In this document: positions 1-13,167 of the stretch, piece by piece
Position numbering within the stretch: position 1 is the first letter of the stretch
Layout of the letters: every line of letters begins with the position of its first letter
Source of the DNA: Theristus sp. LFF4_11
Lineage: Eukaryota > Nematoda > Chromadorea > Monhysterida > Xyalidae
Assembly: GCA_030248135.1 (NCBI GenBank)
Contig: JASANC010003143.1
Span: forward strand, 17,367-81,366
Direction: 5' to 3'
Length of the DNA stretch: 64,000 bases
Notes under the pieces: generated by a model
What the model was told of the DNA's origin: nothing
Database searches by the model: none
The model's input: only the letters and a program-made list of their open reading frames with translations
Position numbers and translations under genes: made by a program

Positions 1-328
1 TAGCGCACGGCGGCGGCATATTGATACAAACGGCTAACTCGTCAGCCTGATACTTCCTTCACACCATTTTGTGTTAATAGTGTTACCCTTTTTTATATAT
101 GTTTTGTTATCGGTTAACGAATTGACAAATGCTTTTTCGATTGATCGTGCCCGGCAAATCGACACTACTACCGAAACGCCGGCCAACCAACACTCGACAA
201 CAAAACAGAAATAACCGGAAGAAAAAGTACAGCAGAACACAGGTCAGTTAGCAGACTACAACAAAACTGTCCGACATGCACGCGTACACACACACACACT
301 TTGCACTAGACTAGCTGCGTCGAGCAAA
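1..328. other. Non-coding flank, possible promoter/5'UTR
   Basis: No coding segment is recognised. The stretch is AT-rich with a short CA tract near 286-298 and runs into an ATG in a good Kozak-like context at 329. It could be promoter or 5' untranslated DNA of a gene whose remaining exons I cannot find, but nothing here proves that. Confidence 0.3.
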
Positions 329-389
329 ATGGCGGCGACTACGCAGCAGTCGTATAAGCCATTAGAAATTAGCCGGACATTTCGGACGG
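329..389 (+). CDS. Candidate first coding exon, unrecognised protein
   Basis: An ATG at 329 in a favourable context (AAAATGG) opens a frame starting MAATTQQSYKPLEISRTF. It meets a possible splice donor after 389 (CGG|GTGCAG); without splicing the frame runs to 535 and the later part looks less protein-like. The sequence matches no family I know, and I found no convincing downstream exon in the next kilobases. An open frame of this size can occur by chance, so this is a low-confidence candidate for the start of a gene with a long first intron. Confidence 0.2.
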
Positions 390-1665
390 GTGCAGAGCAG
401 ACAACCATAGCATTCGCAAATTGCGACATTTTACGATTACTATCATTGCACTGTGCGCGAGTGTCCAGTGGTCAGTTTGCACAGACCATTGCAGCGCATA
501 TAGGATTTCATCATCGCACAGGCGTACACATTTGATGTAATTCTGAATTTCAGCTTTACTGACGTCGTCGTTAGATGGTTGGCTGACACCAACTGGCACC
601 ACATTCTCTCTCGACTATACTAGTAAGCACACATCGTAAAAGACGGAACAAGAGGGAGAGAGTGCGCTGAATGAAAATACGAAGGGCGAAACTGAACTCC
701 CATCGGCTCTTTCGTTCGGTTGCATTGAATAGAAATTCTTCAACGGGGAATGCATTTCATGGCGATCAGTCAATATGCTGAAACGCGTCAAGTGACCTCA
801 GATTCAAAAAAGCTTTAAAGGCCGAGAAATTCAAATGACTTTTAGAAACGAAGACTTGACCGAAACTACAAATCGGTTTCACACAAAAACAATTAGCCGT
901 TGAAAACAAACGATCAAAGAACACAAAATCGCAAGGTCGTTCAGAAAACTCGTCAAAAAGTCAGTCGGAGTTGGTGCTTTCTAGAAAATTTCGATGAGCA
1001 AACATGCCACACACGGCTGGGCTGCCCTTTCATTGACAAACACATTTTGGTGCACGTTTTGAGTTGATGTCAGACAGATTTTGCTTCGATGACAGACCAT
1101 TGACCAATGAGAATGCGTTTTTACAATAGAACAGCGCGGCAACAACTGGCGATTTTCCGGCGAAAATGCCCAGCGAATACAATTGTCGCGGCAAGGGACC
1201 AAAACAAGAGACAGATGAACGAACGACATGAAAATTGAATCGTATAATCAAACGAGTAATTGGTGGGGGTAGATATTGTTGTAGTGGAATGGTTGAGCTG
1301 ATTGCAGACAACAGCATTAATTGCAATTCGAATGAAACCAAAGTTAATTGCAATATAATAAATGCCACAACAAAATATAGTGGTCATTTTCGGCCAGCGA
1401 AATAAACGAGACGCAAAATCAGCTTTTTCGGATAGAAAATTAAAGAGAACAAAAATTACAACCAGCGACAACTGTTTTTCGAATAAAAATTTGCTAATAT
1501 TTGAATACTACATGTGCCGTCAGCAACAACATCATTGGCATGAATGAGACTGCAACAACAACCAGCCAGCCAACCAACCAACAACAAGGTCACGATGGGT
1601 CACTTAACGAGGCACTCCCTGGTACGGGACTGGCGGCCACACACAGACACACGCACGACGTAGCA

Positions 1666-1673
1666 TCCATGTG

Positions 1674-1704
<31 letters not shown>

Positions 1705-1706
1705 AC
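1666..1706. repeat. (CA)n microsatellite
   Basis: Near-perfect run of CA dinucleotides with a few A insertions. Confidence 0.9.
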
Positions 1707-1842
1707 GACGTTCACTCCGACCACAATCGTCCGCACCGCGGCACACCAAGACTTTTTTGAAATGCGCACACGAACAGATTTACATAACGCTCTGGGACAG
1801 AATATAGAGGACGCTAGGGGTGACAGTCAGACAGACAGACGA

Positions 1843-1862
1843 GAAAGAGAGAGAGAGAGAGA
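1843..1862. repeat. (GA)n microsatellite
   Basis: Run of alternating A and G. Confidence 0.85.
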
Positions 1863-2116
1863 AACAAACGGCGAGAAAAAAAACGACTCGCTGGTCGGCC
1901 ACACGAATGTGACGCGGCGTTTGGAAGAGCAGGGAGAGTGAGGGAGGATTGAAGGAGACTGGCCGTGGATGGAATGCAACGATGAATGAATCGTCTGTGT
2001 GATAAACCTGCGATGAATGAACGGCAAATGGCAGTTTTCAGTTTTAGAAGCATCAAATAATACTGATCAAATGGATGGATTGTGTGTCACGATTAATGAA
2101 CTTATCTCGTTTTCTT

Positions 2117-2204
2117 ATTGCATTCAGAGACGAACATTTGAGATAACTGTTTACCAGAAAATTGCATTCAGAGACGAACATTTGAGATAACTGTTTACCA
2201 GAAA
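2117..2204. repeat. Perfect 44-bp tandem duplication
   Basis: The 44 bp at 2117-2160 are repeated without a mismatch at 2161-2204. This indicates a recent local duplication or an assembly slip. Confidence 0.9.
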
Positions 2205-4168
2205 TGATCGAGTTAATGAAAGAGCAAAAAAGACAGCGATTTGATTAATATTGTATCCGTTCCATGAAATAGCAACAACTAGCCTCGGCCTAATCAAAAA
2301 GTCTTGCTCAATCGCTGTCAATTAAATGGAGTGAATATGCAAGAAAAGCTTTATTAGTTTTGTGGTCCTAACGAACACTCCAGAAAACAAACAAAATAAA
2401 ACAAAAAAAAACGATCGAAAGATTACAACGAAGAGATTACACTGCGCCAAAACCGCCTAAACGCCAAAGCGGAATGACCGACTGTCGATAAAAAACAATC
2501 GCGTTAAAAAAATACCATGACACACTGTCAGAACAGGATGTCGTTGTTGTAGTGGTTGTTGTTTTCTGCGGTTGTCAACAACAGAACGAGAACTAAAAGC
2601 TATGTATGAAAGCTCACATAGGCATCAGCTGACTGTATTGAGCAGAAAGCCAGAAAACATGTTGTGGTCACGAGGTTTCCACGTAGGCGAGTAAGCAGCG
2701 CACACGCGCACGCACGCACAGTCGAACGAAAACAGCGAAATTGCCTCTAAGTACAGGGCGAGGTGCCAAATGTGTAGTGTTCGCTCGCTCTCGCTCACCC
2801 CGTGCTCGTTCCATAGTCACACGACATAACTGACAGCTAGAAAGAGAGAGAGACAGAGCGAACAAACCCTATAAACAACGTTGGAGAGCGAATGGTGGCT
2901 ATTGAACGGAACGAGAAAAAAACCGAAACGAAACCGTAGTCGGGCAACAACAACAACAACTAATATATTGGAAAACCAACAAGCATGCCGCATCGCAGCT
3001 CCTGGTGGAAAAGTATCAATAGAGTCAAGACTTTTCTTGCAAAAAAGCTATGCCAAATGCGAACTAGCAGATATTTACTTGTACGTCTAAATTTCACGTG
3101 TCATCGTCGCTCTGCAAAAGCAACGAGAAACTACCACAGTTCAGAGCAAACGTCCGATAGAAACGTCAACATTCAAAGCACAATCGAATCCCACAACAGA
3201 TTTTACCACAGCTATCAGATATGTTCACTATTAGTTTATTCAAGAAATAGCTAATATCAACCGTAATGTCAATGTCAAATGAAACTAAGAAAAAAACGCC
3301 ATCCGCACACATGAGACCTTAGAGAGCGAAATGAAAAACGACAACAAACGAACGAACGGTTGAGAAACGAGGAGCCCGACGAACACCCACGTAACTCACT
3401 CAAACTCTGCAGCCAATATTTTCATTTTATTTCTCCCCTAACCTTAAGGAGAAAGAGACAGAGACAGACGCATTTTTTCTCGTCTGCTCTGTTTACATTT
3501 CTGACTGACAGCTGGCGCTCGTTCTGATGGGCGGAGTTGCCGGCTGACACGTGCGACGCTGAGCGTGTGTTCAACGAAACTTTTGTCGTTGTTGTTGAGA
3601 CATTCAAATGACATTTCAAACTTTCAGTCGAATGATTTTCAAGGGAGAACTATCGAAATCTCGAACACCACTGACTTTTGAAATGGAACGGCTAAAGGCG
3701 TGTCTGAAATTAGCGTTCCTGAGTTTAGTCGGTAGTGATTAGCAGTTCAGATAACCGGAAGTTGTTCTTCAATCTTTGGAAGAACGAAAAGAATCGCCAA
3801 TGCAACTTTCTACCGTGCAGTTTCTGCAAATATATGATTGCCGAGTCACTCACACGGCAAATCTTCATTCGCTCACAGAGACAACAGTTTTGTTCAACCA
3901 CTCAACAGTTTTTGACAACAGTGTGTGCGTGTCTTCATCACGAACGAAAACACCATCTTCTTTTAACATGCTCAATCGGCCAAGCAAACCGAACAATGCA
4001 AACGTTTCAATAAATCAAACAAAACATTCGACTCAATATTATCACATTCGACTCCACTCCATATCTAACGCTTTCTTTCGTGCCATCCCTGCAGCCAAAA
4101 CTTGACAACTTGAAAACTGCAGCCAGTTTTCTTCACCGCAGAAACTTAAAAGTACAAGTCCAAAAACG

Positions 4169-4448
4169 AAGGTCACACGAAATTCCAGGCAAAAATCATG
4201 AAGTCACTATCTGTGGAAAGTGTCTTAAACGCATTTTCAGAACAAAGTCAGTTTTGATAGGGAACATTTGCTTTTTTAATTAATAAAAAAATTAGTTCAA
4301 AAATTAATTGAAGTTCACACGAAATTCCGGGCAAAAATCATGAAGTCACTATCTGTGGAAAGTGTCTTAAACGCATTTTCAGAACAAAGTCAGTTGATAT
4401 GGAACATTTGCTTTTTTAATTAATAAAAAAATAATTCAAAAATTAATT
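4169..4448. repeat. Tandem duplication, about 140-bp unit
   Basis: The segment beginning GGTCACACGAAATTCC near 4172 recurs from about 4314 with few substitutions and small indels. Both copies end in the same AT-rich tail built on TTTTTTAATTAATAAA. Confidence 0.85.
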
Positions 4449-5279
4449 ACAAATTAATTTGAAAAAGAATTCAAAAAAGTTTAAAAAAGATCGAACCCTA
4501 CCAACTGTCGCTTCTGCACCTAGCTTTGAAACAACCCACGGTGTCAATCAGCCAATTCGCAGCTCAAAAAACAACCAAAAAACTGACGTCAACCTTTTTT
4601 CAAGTCACACGCCCACACCCACTCAAGAATCTTTTTGCTGCTCGCAGTCGCACCTTGTTGATTTGATTTCTATCCACCCAAATTACGATCCGAAGCGAAA
4701 GTGCAGCAGGAACTGATTTTGAATTTCAAAACTGTTCGTTTTCGTTTTTCTTTCAGGTTCCAGTTTTTTTTCAATCGTTATTATGTTCGTTATCGTTTTC
4801 AATTTCAATTTCGCTTCAATCAAAAGCCTGAAAACAAAAAAAGTATTTTTTCGCTTCTGTCCGTCCACCACCGGTCGCTGTTCGGTCATGTATATTAAAA
4901 CTCATTGAAGTTTTTGAACGAGACCAACTGAATAAGACAAAAAGATCTGTCTGTGGTGAAACACCTTCGGCAGTTCTGCCTGGTGTCCGTCGCACTGACG
5001 AGCCAGGGGACACCGCGGTATGCGTCTACCTGGCGAAACCGCAAACAGCGAACTTCAAATGTATTGATCACTTTTTGCGAACTTACGAGCGCTATTATTT
5101 TCAGAAAACAAAACAAAAAACTTTCTTCATTTTGTGAAAAAAAACCATTTGACTTGATGACCTTGATTCTTCAAAAAAGCACTTGGTTTTGGTACCTTGA
5201 AAACCATAAGTCACGCGCGCAAACTACGTCACGCCCGACGACGACACGTTCAAAAATGGTCGAGCTCGAGGCTAAGAAA

Positions 5280-7467
5280 TAGTGTTATTAAACAAAAATC
5301 GAATTTCTTTTTAAAGTGATTAAAAGAACAGAAATGCCGATTTAAAAAAATCGAAAAATTTTCCTCTAATATGCTCTGAAAAAATGAAATTTGGCACAAT
5401 TTTTCGAAAGTTCAACGAAAATTTTCTTTGATATTACCTCGAAAACAGTAGCGAAAGTGCGGGGGGGTGGGGGGGTGCACCCCCCCCCCCTCAGCCGAAA
5501 ATCCTGCCCGTGCACGGGCAGATACCCGTGTACCCCCCCCCTCCCCCCCTTTACCTCGACACGGGTACTAGACTCCCCCCCCATAGGGTTAGGGGAAAAA
5601 AAAATCCGGATTTTTTTTAAATTAAAAAAAAAATTTTTTTTTACAAGTTAGGTTTGTTCGAAGCGTCTCGTCGAGCTGAGTTCATCTAGACTATTTTAAG
5701 AACGATCCGGGAAACTATAAGAGCGAAAATCGTGTTTTATTGAAATTATGTCCATTTCATAGAGGGAAAGTTGCATTTTCAACAGTAAAACAGGGCAATT
5801 TTTCACGTGTACTTGAATATTGAACCGTTCTTAGTGGTTCCTCTTTAGAAAATTACCAAAATTTGACTGTGTTCAAAAATTCCTGTTTGCTGTAGCTAAG
5901 TCGGCAACCCCTGTCGACCCGGTCGCCCCCCCCCAAGACACTTACTTTCAGGTTCAACCAGCTATGCTATCTGCCACATGGCGAGAGCCCACTCTTCAAA
6001 TCATCGTATCGAAAACACGTACCATGATTTCGCGATCACGTTGCGGGCAACTGACAGACGCAAGTTTAACACGTTAGTTTAGCTCAGCACGCAAGTTTTA
6101 ACATGTGGCCATGTTATCGGGTATCTGAAAAACGGTCGTGTGATGTGGTATTAACCAACATCTCCGCTCAAATTGTTTAACAATATATCGCACAACTCCA
6201 TTGTAGACCTATAACATACGCCAATCAACAAGATATCATGTTCATCTCATGGCCTACCGACTGAAAAACATGTTCTAAGTTGCAAGAAAACGATTTCTGA
6301 AACGATATTTCAATTCAGTTAAGTCATTTCAACGCTAAAAATTGACTCTAGAAGTCATCCAAATCGAAAAACATGGAGTACGTCGGTCAAAATGACCAAA
6401 TAATGACATTCACCTAAGCACACAAAGTTGGGAAGAAAATTTGGTTTGAACTTTCAAAAAATTATGCCATAAATCGAATTTTCAGAGCAAAGTAGAAGAA
6501 AAAAATTTCAAATTTTTTTTTTTAAGTTTGAAAAAAAAATCCAAATTTTTTTTTTTAAAAAAAAAACGAAAAAAAAAATAAAAAAAAAATTTTTTTTTCA
6601 AAGCCCCTAACCCTACCCCCCCACCCCCCTCCGCGAGAAAACACGGGATCGCACCCCCCCCCCCTCACGGTGGTCAATCTCATCTCAATTTTTTCCAAAA
6701 ATACCGTAATTTTTGCATTTTTCTTGACGTTTGTGTCTGTCCCTGCATAGATTTTGTTGTTTCTGACCAAACAAGCAGCTTGTTTGCACAAAATATTCTG
6801 TATTTTACAAGAATTTCTGTGTTTTTCTGAGGCAAAAATTTGGTATTACCCGTGCGATCCCGTGCACCCCCCCCCCTCACGAAATTTTTCTGCCAGTGCA
6901 CCCCCCCTTACTGTCGAAAAACCGTCAGCAGTCGATTTTGGACCGTTTTACCGACTGATTTTAGGCTTTGACAACTTCTGCGATGAAGTTTTTGAGAGTC
7001 CCAAAGCTTGGCTTACCATTTCCGATGCAGATAAGGTGACGATTCGCCTCGCAGAGCGTCCGAGCTGTTCCGTTTGCAAGCGCTACGTTGTCTGGTCGGG
7101 TTGATGCTTCGTGTCGTGTTGTCGCGACATCATCAAAAGAATTGATCGAATTTCAAGGCGGTATGTTTGTCTTCACTTTAGCATAGCATTGGCTTAGCTG
7201 GGGACAATTAGTGACGTTTTGGAGGTCAAAACACAAGAAGAGGCATGGTAACGGTTTGGAAAAGGGGTAATTGATTGAGGTCACCAAAACAAAATCTGCA
7301 AAGTTCCGCCATACGGAAGTCATTCGGGAGGCGCTTGCATGCATATCATATGTGGTTCTTCGGACTCCGTAATTGATTTAGCACAACTTTGATTTTTGAA
7401 ATTTTTTTTTTAAATTTTTCTTTAAAAAAAACAAAAATGACGATTTTTGTTTTTTTAACAACCCTAG
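5280..7467. mobile_element. Degenerate hAT-like element hosting a second one
   Basis: The right end at 7467 reads AACAACCCTA, the same terminus as the clean hAT-like element at 35,608-36,339. The left end at 5280 is a decayed version (TAGTGTTATTAAAC). Internal sequence around 6930-7400 matches the 35,650-36,150 interior in reverse. An open frame inside (near 6910-7104) ends in a C-x2-C stretch ([10 protein letters not shown]), possibly a remnant of a transposase zinc-finger region. Between 5459 and 5583 and again after 6616 it carries very G/C-rich runs. I could not find its own target-site duplication. Confidence 0.55.
5584..6615. mobile_element. hAT-like non-autonomous element, family H1
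   Basis: The ends are TAGGGTTAGGGG and its complement (CCCCTAACCCTA). They are flanked by an exact 8-bp direct repeat, CCCCCCCA, at 5576-5583 and 6616-6623. An 8-bp target-site duplication with TAGGG termini is characteristic of hAT superfamily transposons. The interior is AT-rich at both ends and has no transposase frame. The same family occurs in reverse orientation at 26,326-28,135. It sits inside the older degenerate element 5280-7467. Confidence 0.85.
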
Positions 7468-7712
7468 CGGGCGGGGCGCCCGGCACGGGCCATTTGTTCC
7501 AGAGCCGGGGGGTTGGGCCGGCGGCGCCCAGACCCCCTCCCCCCTCCCAGAACAACTATGGTCGGGTGGCCATTTTCTTTTTGGCATTGAGCCTGAAGAG
7601 ACGGACGAAGGAGCAGTTGTCGAATTTTTTTTTTTAAATCGGCATTTTTGTTTTTTTTTAATTACTTTTTTTTTAAATTTTTGATTTTTGTTTAACAACC
7701 CTAGCGCCCGCG
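7468..7712. mobile_element. Fragment related to the AACAACCCTA hAT-like family
   Basis: A second AACAACCCTA terminus occurs near 7697-7706 with the same A/T-rich subterminal DNA. GC-rich sequence (GCGGGCGGGGCGCCCGG) lies between it and the neighbouring element. Boundaries are uncertain. Confidence 0.4.
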
Positions 7713-8838
7713 CCCGACCCCACAAAAAAGTCGGGATTCGATCCGAGAACAAAATGACGACAACCAAAAATAAAAAACCAATTATTTGGGTGAGGTGCGT
7801 GTGGGACTCAGAAAACAAAGTATTCGGAATCGGACATATTGAAGTTGAACCAGCCAATCCACCCAACCAGCTTGCTGCACACGTTTAAAATTATCCAGTC
7901 AAATGAAACTAGCTTAACATAATAGTTAATACCACAGTAAAAAATCATGGAAAGTGCATAAAAAACAACTTTTCTGCCTAGCGTGTCTCGTCAAGTGCAT
8001 TGAAGGCCCTAATGTAACATGTTTACACAGGATTAGGATTATGGAATGGATTCCTCCCTGGAGTGGTCACGTGCACGTATTTGCTCATGCACCGCACTTT
8101 TGAAAAGGCTTGGCTTAGGCTTAGGGCTGAACTTAGGGTTAGAATTAGGTTTAGGCTTGTTTAGGATTATGTTCAGGAGATACAATACTTTTTAATTTTG
8201 TTTCTGTTGATCTTGTTTTGAAATATTTTCCTTGAAGATATAATCTTCATTCTCCATTGTTCCATTCTGTAATTTTTCAGTTCAACAATCTTCAAAGCCC
8301 TGTTTTCTGCACTTATTTTCAAAATAATTTCTGTCTTTTGACACCTTTGATTTGAATCAAAGATCATACTCCCACAACAACTATCCAAACAACTAATTCA
8401 AACAACAATGAAACAACGACTAACTCCAACAACAACTGAACTGGCACTTTTACTCTCATGGGTTTCTCCAAGCCAATCTTTTCAGCCCAAACAATGATTT
8501 GATCCCTTTTTATTTATGTGCTTTTGTGATGAAGACAAAAATAAAACGCGGGCGCAATATCCATTTTTTACGTTCGAACTAAAAACCACAGAATGCCAGC
8601 ATTTTCGGTAAATTGCTTTTCCTTCACAGAAATGGTGATTTTTCAAATTCCCGATATCTTTGTGTTCAGTCCATTCATTCTGGCCTTTTTTTTCTCGTTT
8701 TTAATCCCGTTACACTTACTAGCAGCAGACACAGCACAAGCACGCGCATGCATTTTCATTTTGGTCGTGTTACCCTAACTCGCACGCTGATTGGTCGGAA
8801 ACGCAATTTCGCAGTGCACGTGCGTGTTTCTTCTAACA
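7713..8838. other. Gene-free stretch
   Basis: No gene is recognised. It contains a degenerate TTAGG-like patch at about 8105-8175 and otherwise ordinary AT-rich DNA. The last 100 bases before 8839 carry a CACGTG-like motif and could be promoter for the candidate exon that follows. Confidence 0.4.
8105..8175. repeat. Degenerate TTAGG-like short repeats
   Basis: Irregular reiterations of GGCTTAGG, TTAGGG and GGTTTAGG. They resemble an interstitial telomere-like or minisatellite patch but are too irregular to be a telomere array. Confidence 0.5.
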
Positions 8839-8884
8839 TGGCGACCTTGAACAGAAAAGACACACACGCGAAATTCGGTTACGG
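8839..8884 (+). CDS. Candidate short first exon, unrecognised
   Basis: ATG in a good context (AACATGGCG) starts MATLNRKDTHAKFGY and meets a classical donor (G|GTAGGTG) after about 8884. No downstream exon can be matched to it and the peptide matches no family I know. It could equally be chance. Confidence 0.18.
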
Positions 8885-11800
8885 TAGGTGTCAGTATTTC
8901 TTCTTTCCGCGCTGAATCGTGTTTTTTACGGAAAAGTCACAGATTAACGCAAAACATCAACCGCATAGAAATTTGCAACAATTTTCACAAGGTCGCTCTT
9001 CGACTGATAATGAGCTGTTATATTGAGATTGAAGTGATAATGATTAAAATGAACCACGCGGATTTTCTCAGAAAAAAAACTCAGAATTATTTCTCTCACT
9101 TCATCGACTGAAAACACTTCCCGAAAATCTGCATTATATTTTAGCATTTGTTTCGATATCATGAAACTGGGTTCTGCAGATGCCGATCAAAAAACAACGC
9201 GCGACTGAAAGCACGACATTTTGGGTCGGGTTCAATTTTAATCTACAAAAAAATGTTAAGAAAACGTGCGCTGAAAAATAAAAAATTATGTTTGGAAAAG
9301 TGGACACGGTTCTATAACAGCAACTGCAACGGTGCTTGGCTTTACAAAAAAAACCTCGAAACTAAACCAGATAAACCCCTCCCTACCTATTAATCTGAAA
9401 CTATTGGATTTTGGAAGAAAATTATTACATGATCCGTGCAGTCACAGCTTGCATGACAGGTTCCTACTGATACCATTGTTGTGAAAAAGTGAACTTCAGA
9501 CTTGGTTTGTGGGCCGGGAAAAATTGGTTAAAACGTTATTTGAAGCAAACACCGCTTTGTCATTCGAAAAAATGTTTCAATCCTTCAAGAATCCGACAAA
9601 TCAATCATTTCGAATTCGAACATTGGTGACACAGACAATGCTTCCAACACGTAAAATTACGACCCATAAAACTCACAATCGAATTCACACAGCTAAAAAA
9701 CACACGAAAAAAACACCGCCATGCACACACACGCACCGCAGCGTTCCGTTGAAAATCGAAACCTGACCAACCGAACAAAAATAGCTCAACACACGCGCAC
9801 GACATATTGAAGATCGGAGTTTTTTATTTCACATTTTTTTGTATACTTGTGTTCACCAACCAACCCGTTTCAACCAGCGCACGCAATGCAGAAGAAAAAA
9901 AAAACAGACAATAAAACGCAAACAGAAAAAACGTGTGCAACGAATCAATATCGGCGAAAAAACGACTCGCTACTTACCCGACGAAGTGGGTCGACGCCGG
10001 TCGTGTGTGTGTGTGTTTTTTCTGCTCGATGTTTTTTTTCGCGAACACACGGAAAAATCACTGCGCCATTGCACTGTTGTGACGGGCGGACAAAAAACGC
10101 TCATTCGTGCACACGTTGCACAGCATAAATATTGTGGGGTGAAGTCGAACTGCCAGACTGTTCTGAACGTCTCGTCTGGCCCCCGAAACGTAGCGTTCAT
10201 AAAAAACACAGCAACGTTGTTGTTGTTGTTGTTGTCGTCGTCGTTGTTGTTGTTGCTGTTGTTCAAGGCTGCTGCTTCAACGGTCGAAACTGCACACACG
10301 CATAAAAAACGACAACACAGCAGCCGACAGTGTGTGCACCAGACGCAAGAGCGTTCTGAACGTAGCGATTGCTTTTTGAACATTTCTCGAACGTGAATTG
10401 TGTGCGATGTCCATGTAACATGCGCCCCGTGTGTTCAACAATATTGTACTTTTTTTCGCATTTGATGATGATATTGTCTGGGTCGACGGTGTGTTTCGCA
10501 AAACTGGCCATACGTCTGGGTGGCTTTTCGAATTGTTGTTATGTATGGAACTGGCTGCACTGTCGCGCGGTCTCTTCCATTTCGCCGTTTTCAATCGTTG
10601 AACGATCGGTCTGGTCGCAAAGCCCCAAGTCCCACGCTCTTCCATTTCTTGAAAAAAACCAAACAATTTGTGGTGAGTTTTTTGTGGTTTTAAAACTCAA
10701 AGTGTTTTCATTTCGCTCGCATATGAAATCAGCTGCTGATTGTTTAGACCACACTGACGAAGTGGCCAATCAATAAGCCAGATTTTGAAATGTTCTGTTC
10801 TGCATTCAATGCTAACAATTGACCATTCAGTTAATCAATATTGATAGAGATGGTCAGTCAGATAGGAATTGATTTTATTATCTGTTATTATCTATTTATT
10901 ACACGGTGCATGCTGATTGGTTGCTTTACACATTGGCAGACGACCAATCCGCGTATACCACAAAAACGCAACTAACGGCGAAAAAAATTTTTCTCGGGTG
11001 TCCGGGGGACTTAGCGCGCTTTGCGACCGTTGTGGTTTGCTCTACACACGACTTCTGGCTGAACGGAACTGTGGAACGCTTTTTTCACACACACGTGTAT
11101 TCCAGCTGTACGTGCCATCGCATCTCCACACGCACGTTAACGTTGACGTGTTGGCACGGCGTTTTTTTTTGCTTCTCGCTGCTGGACTGAACACAACCGG
11201 CGATACCAAAAAAGCGCCCTCTCATTTCTGGACGTTCTGGTCCGGCCGGCCCCGCAGCATGCAAAGTGTGTGCCTGGAAAACGTGAAAAACTGCGTTGTC
11301 ATGTTGTAATAATTCTTTTTTTCAACACGTCATCTTTTGTCGCCTGGAGGTCGTGCGTGGTGGTGCGTTTTTTATGTTCGCGATTTTTTTCTCTTGGACA
11401 TTTATGGTGGAAAGTCGCCTTCCACGCTTCGCTTCGATTTGGCTGAATGGGCTTGTTGAGTAAAAAGTCCCAAAAAACACGACTTATAGTGAATACGAGC
11501 AATTTTCTTAAAGCATCCTTAGTCCTTCGGAGCAAAAACATCGTTTGATTTTAGCTTTCATGGTTGCAAGCGTTTCACCACGCCAAACTGGAGTCAGCAT
11601 GCCATTTTGGAACGTTCCATCCAGCACATAAAAAACATTCCAATGAAAAAACAATGGATTTGAGATGACCGCGCAGAAGTGACTTATTGCATGGCTGTTA
11701 TCCATTTTTACCTGCGACAGTAAGCTCTTTGAATTAAAAATTATTCGTCCGGCAGCAAAATCATGAAAGCCCGTTTACACATCACATTTGGGCACAAGTT

Positions 11801-12244
11801 TACAAAACTAGGCGCATAGCGCATACGGTAAAACAGCGAAGCGTTGCCACAAACAACGAAACGTTTACCATTCATTCGCCAGAAAATGTGTTCATAAAAA
11901 ACTGTGTACATGCAAAAAAAGCGAACCGGGGTTTTGAAAATTTCTGCAATTTTGAAACGTTTTTTCGTTTGTCCTTGAACGTTTTTTATTCGTTCATTTT
12001 TCAGAGGAGTGCAAGTAAAGCTAGCAAAAACGTGGCTGGAACAGAAGCAAAATTGTGAACAAAGAGAAAAAAACTGCCATAAAAATTGGTTTTTTGTTAG
12101 AAAATCAAACGACATGTGTACTTCACAGTTGCAAATGCACATTGTAAGGTACGGCGCTGTCTTCTCAATAAGCGAAGAGGAAACTCATAGAGTTTTACGA
12201 AATTCAAAAGTTTTTAAAAGAAACCTGTTGGTTTTTTTGCTTAC
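8885..12244. other. Gene-free stretch
   Basis: I see no supported gene. Open frames here (for example 9839-10396 plus and 11741-12142 minus) are not recognisable and lean on low-complexity sequence. A GTT run at 10,213-10,262 is the clearest structured item. Confidence 0.45.
10213..10262. repeat. (GTT)n microsatellite
   Basis: Run of GTT with two GTC interruptions. Confidence 0.85.
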
Positions 12245-12470
12245 TATTATCAATTTGTTGGGTTCTGCGACTCAATGCGTTTGCAGACATAGATGAAACG
12301 AAACTAGTTTCAATCTTTATGTGGCAATTCAAAATAATCTAACGGAACAGGCCCTATTTAAGGGACTCGGATCACTTTACCAATTTTGAATGCCCGCGTC
12401 ATGCATGAAACTGTTTGCCTATCTATGCTCGCATTAAGTCTCAGGACTAAGTAAAAGATAGTACTTAACC
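12245..12470. mobile_element. MITE family B, copy 1
   Basis: Palindromic short element: one end reads GGTTCTGCGACTCAATGCG, and the other reads close to its complement (GCATTAAGTCTCAGGAC). The middle holds GGCAATTCAAA and its inverted partner AATTTTGAATGCC. The same element recurs at 24,630-24,840, 30,650-30,860, 34,380-34,566 and 50,744-51,225. It is non-coding. Confidence 0.75.
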
Positions 12471-13167
12471 ATTGCACGATATGCCTAATTCATAGAATTT
12501 CGAATCTACAACAAATGTTTGACACGTAATTTTAGCGTGCTGTTTTTTAGCATGGACAAAAAAAGAAGGACCATCAAGTTAAAGTACAGTGTGTTTCGTT
12601 GAACCTGTCTTATTCTGTTAGCAGAATAGGATAGGGTTTGAAAGAAGACATAATTTAACCTTTTTTGTTCCAACAGAACCCGACCCCCAGTTCTTTCTCT
12701 GAACTTTCAAAGTTTCCTGTAGTCTGTGCAAGAAAATTGGCAGGTTTAATGAAACATACTGTAAGTCAACCGATCTTTCTTCTAGAAGCATCGTGAAAGA
12801 GAGCTTGTCAATTCATTATCCTGATCAGCTGTGAATTGAAGAAATGGGCAAAACAAGAGGAGCGCGCAGAGACTGTTGCTTTACATGTATTTTTGGATCA
12901 CTTTGATCGTATAATTGAAAATCCACAAAGACTTAATAAGATTCATTTGTTTGATTAGGTTGTCTGACAAGATTGACTCACTTTTGTTCATGAAGTTCAG
13001 AGCATTGTTAATTCCATTTGTTTCGATCAATTAATTGCCATTTCCGTTCGTGTCGGGAGTCACCATCAAAAATAACTCAACCTTTTCCAGATACGGTAAG
13101 TGAAAAAGAAATGATATCGAAATTGTATTGATCTTACCAGCTATGATACATTATTGTCTTTTGTTGT

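Larger units (their letters stand above)
390..5279. other. Gene-free, simple-sequence-rich DNA
   Basis: No gene is supported. The region holds scattered CA and GA microsatellites, CAA/GTT-rich patches and short local duplications. Open frames (for example near 1501-1941 and 3776-4105) translate to low-complexity peptides and are not accepted as genes. If the ATG at 329 is real, this could be its first intron. Confidence 0.5.

Noticed and set aside
1501..1941. 146-codon open frame
   Set aside because: Dominated by CA and GA microsatellites (poly-Thr-His and Arg-Glu runs).
8105..8175. Telomere repeat array
   Set aside because: The TTAGG-like units are too few and irregular; it is at most an interstitial degenerate patch.
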